The position numbers and the translations under genes were made by a program. Shown here piece after piece: positions 43,465 through 51,739 of a stretch of DNA of 64,000 nt (positions are counted from its first letter, which is position 1; every line of letters begins with the position of its first letter). Source of the stretch: Chryseobacterium herbae (lineage in GTDB: Bacteria; Bacteroidota; Bacteroidia; Flavobacteriales; Weeksellaceae); assembly GCF_025154075.1 (NCBI RefSeq), contig NZ_JAOAMU010000003.1:608504-672503 (forward strand), written 5' to 3'. The notes beneath the pieces are model-generated. The model did not search any database. It saw nothing but the letters and a program-made list of their open reading frames with translations, and was not told the DNA's origin.

Positions 43465-44664
43465 TTAAACGAGTTCAAAAAAATCTCTTCTTCCTATTTT
43501 TACCTTTGTCTGTGGGAGTAATTCAATCTCTTCATCAGGATCCGTTATTTTGATATGATTAATCTGAATGCCTCCGCTTTGGATCATTCTTCGCACCGCT
43601 GATTTGCTGAGGTCACTTTTAAGCGCACTGCAGAGTTCCACCAGTGTGATCATGTTTTCTTTATAATGAAGTGAAGTCAAAGAAACGGGTTCATAGACTT
43701 TCTCCTCAGAATTTTTGCTTTGAAACTGACTGCTGAAAAATTCTTCTGCAAGCTCTGCCGCGGCACGATCATGGTATTGAGTAATGATGTTTTTAGCGAT
43801 CAGTTTCTTAATGTTCATCGGGTTTTCGCCGTTTTGTAATTTTAATTGTAAATCAGCCTTTTCCTCAGTAGAGAAATCAGTAGCAAGTTCAATAAACTCA
43901 TCAATAAGACTGTCCGGGATCGACATGGTTTTTCCAAACATATCATCAGGTTCATCCGTCAGTCCGATAATATTGTTTAGTGATTTGCTCATTTTCTCTT
44001 TACCATCAAGACCTTTAAGAAGAGGCATGCACATCACCACCTGTGCTGACATCTGATGGACTTCCTGAAGCTGTCTCCCCATAGTACAGTTGAAAAGCTG
44101 ATCTGTTCCGCCCATTTCAATATCACATTCAATCTGTACAGAATCGAACCCCTGAAGAATTGGGTATATAAGTTCATGCATTGCAATAGGCGTGTTTTCT
44201 GTAAACCTTTTATTGAAATCATTTCTGTGCATCAGTTGAGCTACGGTGACTTTTGACATCAGCTGAATGACCTCTGAAAAATTCAAGGCATCCAACCAGT
44301 CGGAATTAAAGACAATGTTGGTTTTTTCCACATCAATAATCTTCGAAAGCTGATTGATATACGTCTGGGCATTATGATTGACGTCTTCAACACTTAACGG
44401 TTTCCGGGCCTTGTTTTTTCCGGTCGGATCACCAATTCTGGCCGTAAAACTTCCAACTACAATCATGATCTGATGTCCTAGTTCCTGAAACTGTTTCAGT
44501 TTTTTAAGCACGACAGCATGACCCAGATGCAGATCAGGAGCGGTAGGATCAAATCCCAGTTTGATAACTAATTTTCTGTTCTCCTGTTCCGCCTGTTTAA
44601 GTTTTTGTTCCAGACCGTTTTCCGGTAGGATGATGGCTGCATTTTCTTGTAATGTATTGATCAT
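43465..44664 (-). CDS. tyrS: Tyrosyl-tRNA synthetase
   Basis: The 399-aa protein charges tRNA-Tyr. The class I HIGH element is HLGHAVV (residues 46-52), the KMSKS loop is present as EKMSKS (about residues 227-232), and the C-terminal S4 RNA-binding domain covers about 335-399. The length fits. On its 5' side lies a terminator that ends 20 nt before the start codon, and a 29-codon open frame with three Tyr codons (44745-44834), suggesting transcription attenuation. Confidence 0.95.
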   Translation of the reverse strand: MINTLQENAAIILPENGLEQKLKQAEQENRKLVIKLGFDPTAPDLHLGHAVVLKKLKQFQELGHQIMIVVGSFTARIGDPTGKNKARKPLSVEDVNHNAQTYINQLSKIIDVEKTNIVFNSDWLDALNFSEVIQLMSKVTVAQLMHRNDFNKRFTENTPIAMHELIYPILQGFDSVQIECDIEMGGTDQLFNCTMGRQLQEVHQMSAQVVMCMPLLKGLDGKEKMSKSLNNIIGLTDEPDDMFGKTMSIPDSLIDEFIELATDFSTEEKADLQLKLQNGENPMNIKKLIAKNIITQYHDRAAAELAEEFFSSQFQSKNSEEKVYEPVSLTSLHYKENMITLVELCSALKSDLSKSAVRRMIQSGGIQINHIKITDPDEEIELLPQTKVKIGRRDFFELV

Positions 44665-44683
44665 AATGATTGGGTTTTTAAAA

Positions 44684-44714
44684 CAAAAAAAGCCCGGACA
44701 ATGCTGTCCGGGCT
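44684..44714 (-). terminator. Attenuator-type terminator in front of tyrS
   Basis: On the minus strand AGCCCGGACA and TGTCCGGGCT form a perfect 10-bp stem with a 4-nt loop, followed by a T run. It ends about 20 nt before the tyrS start and lies after the short leader frame. Confidence 0.8.
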
Positions 44715-44744
44715 CTATATATAAATTTGATTATTCTTGTTAAA

Positions 44745-44834
44745 TTACAGATATAGAAGTCTTCCCGAACGGTTCGTCGGGGAGTAATACGCACTGAAAA
44801 AAGGAAGACGCAATATGCTGTTTAAATGTTTCAT
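44745..44834 (-). CDS. Putative leader peptide for tyrS, 29 aa
   Basis: The frame runs from ATG at 44834 to TAA at 44745 and encodes 29 residues (MKHLNSILRLPFFSAYYSP, then TNRSGRLLYL). It contains a Tyr-Tyr pair and a Tyr near the end, three Tyr in total. Its stop lies 31 nt before the terminator stem and about 80 nt before tyrS. This arrangement is that of a transcription attenuator controlled by ribosome stalling at Tyr codons. A chance frame cannot be excluded, and the Tyr count is only moderate. Confidence 0.5.
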   Translation of the reverse strand: MKHLNSILRLPFFSAYYSPTNRSGRLLYL

Positions 44835-45010
44835 TGATAATGTAAATATAAAAGCTTTTTGATGATAATCCAATATCTAAACCATTAAGACCCGCTGTAA
44901 AGTTCCATATCAGTTAAGATTTGTAAAAAACTTACTGTTCTTAACATTTTATCAGTCCTAATGGTTTAAAATAAAGGTTTCAAAAACAATTTTACTTATC
45001 GCTCTTGAAG

Positions 45011-45148
45011 CTAATTCCATGCCATAAATCCTTCATAAGCAAAATAAAGAATCGTTATAAATAATGTGTATTTAATGATTTTTTTGCTCAGCTTATAAGT
45101 CCTGAATAATAGAGGTCTGACGGTCTGTCTTGCTGCTGATTTTTCCAT
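45011..45148 (-). CDS. Small membrane protein, 45 aa
   Basis: The frame begins MEKSAARQTVRPLLFRTYKL and has a hydrophobic stretch (about residues 23-42, KIIKYTLFITILYFAYEGF) of single-span length, ending MAWN. It lies 11 bp after the NAD(P)H oxidoreductase stop and 138 bp in length. A TAAAATTAATAAAA tract sits before the start. The function is unknown; it was detected only by reading the minus strand. Confidence 0.45.
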   Translation of the reverse strand: MEKSAARQTVRPLLFRTYKLSKKIIKYTLFITILYFAYEGFMAWN

Positions 45149-45159
45149 TTTTATTAATT

Positions 45160-45750
45160 TTAAAGGTTAAAAACCGGCTGGGAATAGGTATTTCTGATTT
45201 GTTCTTTCCAAATGTCCACTTCCCCGGAAGATGCTTTATCAGCTTTATCAAAAAAGAAGTGTTGGATGATTTCAAAGCCGCTGTACAGGAAAATCCCGTT
45301 GTCGGAAGTCAGAGTAAGTGCTTTATCCATTCCCATACGTTCATATTCCTCGTGAGACTTTCCGTGGGTATTGATAATGACTGCTTTTTTCCCTTTTAAC
45401 AGTCCTTTCTGTACACCCTGATCATAGCGGTACGCGAAACCATAACTAAAAACCCTGTCAATATACCCTTTGATGATCGCAGGCATTCCGGTCCACCAGA
45501 TGGGGTAAATAAACGTAATCTGTTCGGCCCAGGAAATATAATCCTGTTCTGTTTTTACATCGTCTGCAATTTTCCCGGCAAACTGCCCCTGCATATCTTC
45601 GAGTGAAAAAACGGGATCAAATCCTATTTTGTTCAGATCTCTTATCTGTATGTTGTGGTTGTCTTTTTCCAGGCTTTCAATAACGGTTTGAAGCAAACGG
45701 TTGTTCAGGCTGTTTTCATTGGGATGTGCGTAAATGATTAAATGTCTCAT
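45160..45750 (-). CDS. NAD(P)H dehydrogenase (quinone)/flavodoxin-fold oxidoreductase
   Basis: The 196-aa protein belongs to the NQO1/KefF-like flavoprotein family. It starts MRHLIIYAHPNENSLNNRLL with the flavin-phosphate loop near residues 8-14. The motif FIYPIWWTGMPAIIKGYIDRVF (about residues 75-95) is characteristic. It reduces quinones or related compounds with two electrons. An AraC-type regulator gene lies 76 bp upstream on the same strand and probably controls it. The start of the 45-aa membrane protein follows 11 bp after the stop. Confidence 0.88.
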   Translation of the reverse strand: MRHLIIYAHPNENSLNNRLLQTVIESLEKDNHNIQIRDLNKIGFDPVFSLEDMQGQFAGKIADDVKTEQDYISWAEQITFIYPIWWTGMPAIIKGYIDRVFSYGFAYRYDQGVQKGLLKGKKAVIINTHGKSHEEYERMGMDKALTLTSDNGIFLYSGFEIIQHFFFDKADKASSGEVDIWKEQIRNTYSQPVFNL

Positions 45751-45826
45751 CGTTTTTATTGTTTAAATTAATGAGACAAATGTAGAGCAGCAGGAACTGC
45801 AAAAATTGTAAGAAAACGAAATGGAA

Positions 45827-46648
45827 TCAGTCTGATCCGGAACGGCAGATATCCTTCTGGAACTTTACGTATTTAGAAGGAGAAATATTAATGAAATGTT
45901 TAAAATCATGGATGAGCTGGCTCTGATCATAATAACCGCATTCATTAATAATCGCGAACCATTCGATCTTATTGCCACTTTCCTGTTCTTTTTCGATGAG
46001 GGTAATTGCTTTGAGAAAACGGCTGTATCGGGAGAGCTCTTTGGAAGAATAACCAAACTGTTTTTTCTGCTTCAGCTGGATGTTTCTCTCACTTTGGCGA
46101 GTCTGTTCGGCGATGGTTTTTACAGGGTTCAGACTGATGTTTTCAAAATTGCTCAGCAGGCGGCTTGTCTCATCCTGATCCTGAAGATAAGGACGGCAGA
46201 ATTCAAGAATATGAGCAGTTTTTTCCTGTGGAGAAGCGAAATCAGAGATCTGATGCCAGAGTTCCGTAAAACAATTGTCCTGCAAAAGTTCATCGGGATG
46301 AGTGCCCTGGCTGGAGATCATGGCTTTTCCAAAGAAACGGTAAAAAGCATCGTCTTTAAAATTAGCCACCAGAATAGAACTTCCCGCTGGCAATGTATAA
46401 TCAAAGGCTTGTCGTACAGGTCCCAGCACAACACATTTGTCCACTTCTGCCTTTGTATTTTCCTGAGTGGTCATAAAAACATTTTCCCCAAAACAGAATA
46501 GCATAATTGTTTGATAGGAGGGAAGCAGGGTTTTCGTCACAGAATCGGAAGAGCTGTTTTCAGCGAAATAAAAATGCGTGAATACACTTTCAAATTCCTG
46601 TGGAACTGATATTTTGAGCTGGTGATATTCCGGGTGTAATTCCTGCAT
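45827..46648 (-). CDS. AraC family transcriptional regulator
   Basis: The 273-aa protein has an N-terminal ligand-type domain (about residues 1-160) and a C-terminal AraC helix-turn-helix pair (about 170-265). HTH landmarks are NIQLKQKKQFGYSSKELSR and the second motif GYYDQSQLIHDFKHFINISP with the conserved P and Y (SPSKYVKF). The inducer is not known. The gene is on the same strand as the oxidoreductase that follows it. Confidence 0.88.
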   Translation of the reverse strand: MQELHPEYHQLKISVPQEFESVFTHFYFAENSSSDSVTKTLLPSYQTIMLFCFGENVFMTTQENTKAEVDKCVVLGPVRQAFDYTLPAGSSILVANFKDDAFYRFFGKAMISSQGTHPDELLQDNCFTELWHQISDFASPQEKTAHILEFCRPYLQDQDETSRLLSNFENISLNPVKTIAEQTRQSERNIQLKQKKQFGYSSKELSRYSRFLKAITLIEKEQESGNKIEWFAIINECGYYDQSQLIHDFKHFINISPSKYVKFQKDICRSGSD

Positions 46649-46664
46649 GGTAAAGATTTTTTAG

Positions 46665-46694
46665 TAAGTCAATGGTGAATTTTGCTTCGCAAGT
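46665..46694. repeat. 30-bp repeat shared with 51628-51657
   Basis: The sequence starts TAAGTCAATGGTGAATTTTG and ends CTTCGCAAGT, and it differs at two positions from 51628-51657. It lies in the gap upstream of the AraC gene. Confidence 0.55.
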
Positions 46695-46712
46695 ACTTTA
46701 TAACTCATAACT

Positions 46713-47177
46713 CTAATTTAATTCTTTCTCCATTTTATAGTTGGTAAGATCAATTCCTTTTACATTGACGGTTTGCTCTTTGATGACTTTAAAACCCATT
46801 TTTTCAAAGAAAGGTTTAGCTGTTTTACTGACATCGGCTGCCAATGTTTTTTCCTTCCGGACGGTGGCTTCCTGTTCTATAAAGATATACATTTTCCGGG
46901 CAATTCCCTGGTTTTGAAAGTCCTTATGAACGAAAAGCAAATCAATATAATTTCCCTGATCGAGGGTGCAAAATCCCGCCATTTGACCATTTATTTTAGC
47001 TACAATCACCAACTGACTGTCAATTACCCCGAGCCATCTTTCATCATTTTCCGCCCCGGATTTCCATACATTGATCTGATCGCTGCTGTAATCGTTTTGG
47101 CAGACCGTCGTAACGGTATCTGTAAAAAGTGTGCGCATTTCTGCAAGATCGCCGGGAGTTCCTTTTCTGATGATCAT
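46713..47177 (-). CDS. GNAT family N-acetyltransferase 2
   Basis: The 154-aa protein is a GNAT acetyltransferase with LLFVHKDFQNQGIARKMYIF as its acetyl-CoA-binding region (about residues 86-105, Q/R-x-x-G-x-G/A pattern). It is probably specific for a small molecule or peptide, but the substrate is unknown. It lies 2 bp after the TetR gene stop on the same strand, so the two form one unit. Confidence 0.88.
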   Translation of the reverse strand: MIIRKGTPGDLAEMRTLFTDTVTTVCQNDYSSDQINVWKSGAENDERWLGVIDSQLVIVAKINGQMAGFCTLDQGNYIDLLFVHKDFQNQGIARKMYIFIEQEATVRKEKTLAADVSKTAKPFFEKMGFKVIKEQTVNVKGIDLTNYKMEKELN

Positions 47178-47179
47178 GA

Positions 47180-47800
47180 TTAGCTGATATATTTTAATTC
47201 GTAAAGTTTCTGTTGATCTTCCGTAAGCAAAGGATAAAAAAGATTCATCTGAATCAGTGCATAATGCTTTACCGCTTCATCTTTGTTGAGTTTAAAAGAA
47301 AGACTGTTGTGGATCAGCCAGTTGTCTGCGATGATAAAGATCTGTGTGGTAAGACTTCCCAGGATAAAATCTGGAATATCGCTTCTGAATATATGATCTT
47401 TCTGAAAACCTTCGAAAATTTCCCTGAACTCATCTTTTCTGGTGATGTTAATAGATTCATACTGGGATTCAATGACTGGAATTTTTTTTAGAATATCAAA
47501 GAAATTCATGAAGATAAAACGGAAAGAATAGAAAACCTCATACGTTGAAAAAGTAAAATGATAAAGGTCTTCCAGTGTTTTGTTTTCTATTTTTCGGAGA
47601 TCATTCATTAAAACATCCATTTTAAGGATCAGTTCAGAAAAAAGGATCTTAATAATATCTTCTGAATGCTTAAAATGATAATGCAGATTTCCCGCACTGA
47701 TGTTCAGATCGGCTGCAATATGCCTCGTGGTGATATTGTTGTAGCCTTTTTCATTGAATAACTCCAATGCTTTTGATAATATTTTATCCTTGGTTTTCAT
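47180..47800 (-). CDS. TetR/AcrR family transcriptional regulator 1
   Basis: The 206-aa protein has an N-terminal TetR helix-turn-helix (about residues 1-50): MKTKDKILSKALELFNEKGY, then NITTRHIAADLNISAGNLHYHF. The C-terminal ligand-binding helices follow. A perfect 8-bp palindrome (TTAGAACA, 2-nt spacer, TGTTCTAA) at 47838-47855 is only 38 bp from its start and also overlaps the promoter region of the divergent small-peptide gene, so the protein probably represses both directions. Confidence 0.9.
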   Translation of the reverse strand: MKTKDKILSKALELFNEKGYNNITTRHIAADLNISAGNLHYHFKHSEDIIKILFSELILKMDVLMNDLRKIENKTLEDLYHFTFSTYEVFYSFRFIFMNFFDILKKIPVIESQYESINITRKDEFREIFEGFQKDHIFRSDIPDFILGSLTTQIFIIADNWLIHNSLSFKLNKDEAVKHYALIQMNLFYPLLTEDQQKLYELKYIS

Positions 47801-47837
47801 GATCCAAATATAAGAGACTTTAAATCATATTTCAAAA

Positions 47838-47855
47838 TTAGAACATTTGTTCTAA
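47838..47855. promoter_or_regulatory. Palindromic operator, TetR-type
   Basis: TTAGAACA, 2 nt, TGTTCTAA is a perfect inverted repeat of the size expected for a TetR-family dimer. It lies between the tetR gene and the divergent promoter box at 47862-47869. Confidence 0.65.
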
Positions 47856-47861
47856 TTTTTA

Positions 47862-47869
47862 TATCTTTG
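47862..47869 (+). promoter_or_regulatory. Promoter -7 box of small-peptide gene
   Basis: TATCTTTG matches TAnnTTTG and lies 19 nt before the ATG at 47889. It is 6 bp from the palindromic operator. Confidence 0.6.
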
Positions 47870-47888
47870 CCTTATCAAATTTACCGGG

Positions 47889-48023
47889 ATGGAAGGAAAA
47901 AAAATATTCAATTATGAAACTGCCAAAAATAGTGACTCTAAAAAAGGAAAAGAGGTACAGGAAACGCTGGTGAAAATCCTGCAGATCATCATCGGGTTCA
48001 TCATGGCCATACTTCATATGTGA
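47889..48023 (+). CDS. Small putative membrane peptide, 44 aa
   Basis: The frame begins MEGKKIFNYETAKNSDSKKG and ends in a hydrophobic stretch (TLVKILQIIIGFIMAILHM). It has a promoter box, lies opposite the TetR gene across the operator, and its stop (TGA, 48021-48023) overlaps the next ATG at 48023. This overlap indicates translational coupling. I know no family for it; a small membrane regulator of the next protein is possible. Confidence 0.6.
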   Translation: MEGKKIFNYETAKNSDSKKGKEVQETLVKILQIIIGFIMAILHM

Positions 48024-48358
48024 TGAAAAATAAAATTTCCTACTGGTTTCTGCTGGGACTTGCCGTCTGGCTATTGATTATTTTCCTGAGAAGAAAGGGA
48101 ATTGTTATTCCGGTGATCAGCAATCATCTGACTGATTTTATCACGGTTCCCATGTACGCTTATCTCATTGAATATTTGATGAATTATATTCTAGGCTATC
48201 ACTGGAAACCTGATGTAAAATTTATTCTGTCTTCAACATTCTACCTTTCGATTTTGTTTGAAGTAGTCTGTCCGATGATTTCAGAAAGATTCACAGGAGA
48301 TATTTTGGATGTTGTGGCTTATCTGGCTGGAGGGATAGTGTATTATTTTATGAAATGA
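48023..48358 (+). CDS. Small integral membrane protein
   Basis: The 111-aa protein has about three membrane segments (residues 7-22, 39-60, 70-85) and possibly a fourth (about 95-110). A GTG at 48020 would extend it by one codon; the ATG at 48023 shares its A with the stop of the 44-aa frame. The protein resembles small membrane proteins that flavobacterial genomes call magnesium citrate secondary transporter-like, though I am unsure. It is probably under the TetR regulator. Confidence 0.65.
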   Translation: MKNKISYWFLLGLAVWLLIIFLRRKGIVIPVISNHLTDFITVPMYAYLIEYLMNYILGYHWKPDVKFILSSTFYLSILFEVVCPMISERFTGDILDVVAYLAGGIVYYFMK

Positions 48359-48496
48359 AGGTTTTTGCATTTCACCAAACCATAATGTAAAGCAGAAGAC
48401 CAGCAGAAGTCCTGTATAGATCAGGAGACTGCAGGTCAGTATTTTTTGTTGCAGCATGGTCAAAATATATCTGCTTCTAAAATTATAAAATAAAGT

Positions 48497-50866
48497 TTAA
48501 TTTCCTCCGCCTGCCCGCTTGGATTCTTCAAATTTTACTTCTTTCGTAGCTCCTTTCACATTATTGTTCCCGAATTTATACGTTACGGAAAGATAGAGGT
48601 TTCGGGTGATGCCTTTACTGTAGTATTCTACGTCATAGTTCGGATAATATTCTATTCCTTTGTTTCGGTTGGTGTTCAGAATATCATTCACATACAAGTT
48701 GATCAGAAGTTTTTTCTCCATCAGATTCAGTTTCATTCCGGTATAAACGGATGTATTGGCAAAATAATAAGTATTTCCGTCTCTGTTCGGGAGATTGCTC
48801 CAAAGTCCCAGCATTAAAGTAAGGGTCTTGCTTTTATTCAGGAAGAAATTATTATCAACATTAAAATTGGCGCTGTATCCCTTTGGTGCAGCTATTGCCG
48901 TTGGATCATAAGATTTTGTTTTGGAATAAAAAGCATTCACAAAAACATTGGATTCCAGCCATTTCAGCTTGTTGTAATTATAGCTGATATTGATTCCGGT
49001 CTGATCTTCATTAAAGAAATTTTTTACAATACTGTATTTCGATTTCCCTTCCACTACCTGAATTCGGTCCCAGTCATCTTTGGTTTTGTTATAGTACAAA
49101 GTGACATTAAAATTATTATTTAAGACATATCCGAACTCCATATTATCCGAGAACGACGGCAACAGATAAGGGTTTCCAGTACTGTACTCAAATTCTGAAA
49201 CATAAAATTTAAACGGATTCAGATTTCCGAAGTACGGTCTTGAAATTCTTCTTGAATAATTGATGGAAAACGCGTGATTTTCGTTCGGCTTATAACTGAT
49301 GTAAGCCGTAGGGAAAAGTTTCCCGTATTTGATTTTCGCGGAAGAATCATCATTCATGGAGATTCCTTCCAGACTTGTATATTCATAGCGAAGCCCTGCC
49401 TTGGCGTCCCATTTATCATTGATCTTAAAATTGGCTGATGCATAAGCCGCGTAGTTCTGTTCGTTGTAAAAGAAAGTATTCGTTCTTTTTGTGTTAAGAA
49501 TATACTGATCATTCTCAATGTTGAAGAAATTAAATTCAGAATCATTTTTGATCTTCGTATACTTCAGTCCGGCTTCTGTTTTAATCTTACCAAAATTCTT
49601 CTCAAGATCTGCCTGACCGGAATAAATTCTGTACTCACTCACCGGATTCGCAAAAGTGGAAACGATGTCTGAAGTAATGGTATTATAGAAATTCCTCGCA
49701 TTGGAATTATTGAGCATCATATTCGCGGTTAAGCTTAGCTTACTTCCCGAAGAATCAATTTTCACATCATAAAACGCACTGGCATTATGAATATTTCTGC
49801 GGTTTCTGTTATTGAAATTTGACGCAACATCCAGATAACCGTCTTTGTCAAAGATACTAGCTTTGCTTTCGCCCCTTTCAATCGGATTACTGAAAGAATA
49901 GTTGTAATTGAATCCAATCAGATTTTTATCATTGATTTTATATTCACCCTTTAAGCCACCTCCTTTATAGCGATAATTGTTGATGTTGGTACTGTTTGTT
50001 TTCCAGTAATTATTGTCTGTAGTTCCGGTAAGATAATTATAAGAACGGTTTTCCCAATAATTGTCACCGATAGATAAGTTGCTGGTAATCGAAAGTTTTT
50101 CTCCCTGGTAATTAAAAGTAGCGCCACTTCTGGTGGATGTCGTAGGTCTTCCCCAATAAGAACTTCCCGAAGTCTGAATAGAACCGTTCCAGCCCAGACT
50201 CGAATTTTTCTTAAGGACAATATTGATCAGTCCGCTTTTTCCTTCCGCTTCATATTTGGCAGGCGGTGTGGTGATCACTTCTATTTTTAGAATATCGTCT
50301 GAACGGATGGTTTTCAAATAATTGATAAGCTCCTGGCCATTCAGATTCAAAAGTCTGTCATTGATCATGACAGCGACATTACTTTTTCCGGCGATACTGA
50401 TCGCATCATCCGTGGCACGAACCATTGGGGTTTTTGCAAGCGCTTCTACGGCATCAATTCCCTGTGAAGCTACAGAATTTTCTACATTGAAGACCAGTCG
50501 GTCTACCTTTCGTTCAAATAATTTTTTTCTGGCAGTAAGAGTGACTCCTTCCAGTTTCTGCTCTACCGGAGCCTCTTTCAGTTGAATATCTTTTTTCGAA
50601 TTTCCTTTTACGGTAATAGTTTCACTATTGGTTTTTACCCCGTCTCTGATAATTTCAAGAATATAGTTTCCATCTTCTTTTAATGGAATTTTAAACATTC
50701 CGTTCTCGTCTGTGATTGCTGAAAATTTGGTGTCCGCTTTTGTGATGAGGACCTCAGTTTCCGGGGCAGGTTTGTTCTGCAGGTCGGTAACTTTTCCTTC
50801 TATGCTTTGCGCGAAAAAGTAAGTGGATGAGACAAGACTTAAAAGAAGAATAATCTTTCGGTTCAT
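48497..50866 (-). CDS. Outer-membrane beta-barrel (TonB-dependent receptor-like) protein
   Basis: The 789-aa protein has a signal peptide (residues 1-19, ending FFAQ), a CarboxypepD-regulatory-like domain (about 22-100), a plug-like region (about 115-215) and a barrel of the type found in flavobacterial OMP_b-brl_3 proteins. The barrel region is rich in Tyr and Asn. The end has KFGNNNVKGATKEVKFEESK and a short tail, so it does not finish with an aromatic residue. The substrate is not known. It is divergent from the Crp-like regulator. Confidence 0.85.
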   Translation of the reverse strand: MNRKIILLLSLVSSTYFFAQSIEGKVTDLQNKPAPETEVLITKADTKFSAITDENGMFKIPLKEDGNYILEIIRDGVKTNSETITVKGNSKKDIQLKEAPVEQKLEGVTLTARKKLFERKVDRLVFNVENSVASQGIDAVEALAKTPMVRATDDAISIAGKSNVAVMINDRLLNLNGQELINYLKTIRSDDILKIEVITTPPAKYEAEGKSGLINIVLKKNSSLGWNGSIQTSGSSYWGRPTTSTRSGATFNYQGEKLSITSNLSIGDNYWENRSYNYLTGTTDNNYWKTNSTNINNYRYKGGGLKGEYKINDKNLIGFNYNYSFSNPIERGESKASIFDKDGYLDVASNFNNRNRRNIHNASAFYDVKIDSSGSKLSLTANMMLNNSNARNFYNTITSDIVSTFANPVSEYRIYSGQADLEKNFGKIKTEAGLKYTKIKNDSEFNFFNIENDQYILNTKRTNTFFYNEQNYAAYASANFKINDKWDAKAGLRYEYTSLEGISMNDDSSAKIKYGKLFPTAYISYKPNENHAFSINYSRRISRPYFGNLNPFKFYVSEFEYSTGNPYLLPSFSDNMEFGYVLNNNFNVTLYYNKTKDDWDRIQVVEGKSKYSIVKNFFNEDQTGINISYNYNKLKWLESNVFVNAFYSKTKSYDPTAIAAPKGYSANFNVDNNFFLNKSKTLTLMLGLWSNLPNRDGNTYYFANTSVYTGMKLNLMEKKLLINLYVNDILNTNRNKGIEYYPNYDVEYYSKGITRNLYLSVTYKFGNNNVKGATKEVKFEESKRAGGGN

Positions 50867-50964
50867 GGTTTGCTTTTCATATATAACAGTTCACCAGGTG
50901 GTGGCATTACATAAAAAGTTGGAAAAAACAGAGAAACTTTGAATAAAGCAGGTTTTGTTTTGGC

Positions 50965-50972
50965 TATTTTTG
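50965..50972 (+). promoter_or_regulatory. Promoter -7 box of crp-like gene
   Basis: TATTTTTG matches TAnnTTTG and lies 26 nt before the ATG at 50999. Confidence 0.5.
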
Positions 50973-50998
50973 TCAGATATTCCGAAAAATATTTCATC

Positions 50999-51574
50999 AT
51001 GCATGACAGGCTTTTACAGGAGATGAATTCTGATTTTAATTTCAGTTCTGATGAAATTGAAACGGTTAAACTGTACTTTGAACCAGTCAGTTATTCAAAA
51101 AACACAGTCCTGGAGGAGGCCGGAAATATCCCCGAACATCTGTACTACATTGTTTCCGGATATCTCAGACTGTTTTATATGGATGAGGGCGGCAGTGAAA
51201 TCACGACACATATCAACTGTCCTCCCGGATTTTTCACGTCTTATACCCATTTTATCAGCCAGACCAGATCTGAAGATCATGTACAGTGTATTACGGATTG
51301 TAACCTTTTAAGAATTACTAAAGAAAATCTTGATAAGCTGGTCAGCACCAGTCAGACGATGAAAGATTTCAGTATTTCCGTGTTTCAGAAGTCTATTGCT
51401 TATAATGAAAACCGTTCCAGAGAACTATCGGTCCTGAATGCAGAACAGCGGTATCTTAAACTGATAGAAAATTATCCGGAGATCATTCAGAATGTTCCCA
51501 TTCAGTATATCGCTTCTTTTTTGGGAATGAAACCGGAAAGTCTCAGCAGGATCCGGAAGAGAATAATTAAGTAG
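50999..51574 (+). CDS. Crp/Fnr family transcriptional regulator
   Basis: From the ATG at 50999 the protein has 191 aa; the 20 codons upstream contain the promoter box and are not part of it. The cyclic-nucleotide-binding beta-roll is visible (about residues 25-115, with FEPVSYSKNTVLEEAGNIP and LYYIVSGYLRLFYMDEGG), and the C-terminal helix-turn-helix (QYIASFLGMKPESLSRIRK, about 168-186). It probably senses a ligand by a divergent pocket. The divergent outer-membrane receptor is a likely target. Confidence 0.88.
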   Translation: MHDRLLQEMNSDFNFSSDEIETVKLYFEPVSYSKNTVLEEAGNIPEHLYYIVSGYLRLFYMDEGGSEITTHINCPPGFFTSYTHFISQTRSEDHVQCITDCNLLRITKENLDKLVSTSQTMKDFSISVFQKSIAYNENRSRELSVLNAEQRYLKLIENYPEIIQNVPIQYIASFLGMKPESLSRIRKRIIK

Positions 51575-51627
51575 ATGCCAGATTTCAGACATGAGACATG
51601 AGACATCAGATTTCAGACTATTTTTAA

Positions 51628-51657
51628 TAAGTCAATGGTCAATTTTACTTCGCAAGT
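51628..51657. repeat. 30-bp repeat shared with 46665-46694
   Basis: The sequence starts TAAGTCAATGGTCAATTTTA and ends CTTCGCAAGT. It differs at only two positions from 46665-46694. Confidence 0.55.
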
Positions 51658-51739
51658 GAATGGTGAATTAAGATTTTAGAGGTCAGATAACAGACATCAG
51701 ATTTCAGACATGAGACTTTTACATTAATTTTCAGTAAGT

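Noticed and set aside
44684..44714. Terminator of an upstream unit unrelated to tyrS
   Set aside because: The sequence before it has only the 29-codon frame and no larger gene on the minus strand for 180 bp (up to the 45-aa gene ending at 45011), so attenuation is the better explanation. It remains possible that it ends the oxidoreductase unit.
48281..48463. Minus-strand 60-codon hydrophobic frame after the outer-membrane receptor gene
   Set aside because: It has one membrane-like stretch but overlaps the convergent 111-aa gene by 78 bp. I cannot rule it out, but the support is too weak.
50939..50998. Upstream start of the Crp-like gene
   Set aside because: The promoter box TATTTTTG lies inside this extension and the family start fits 50999.
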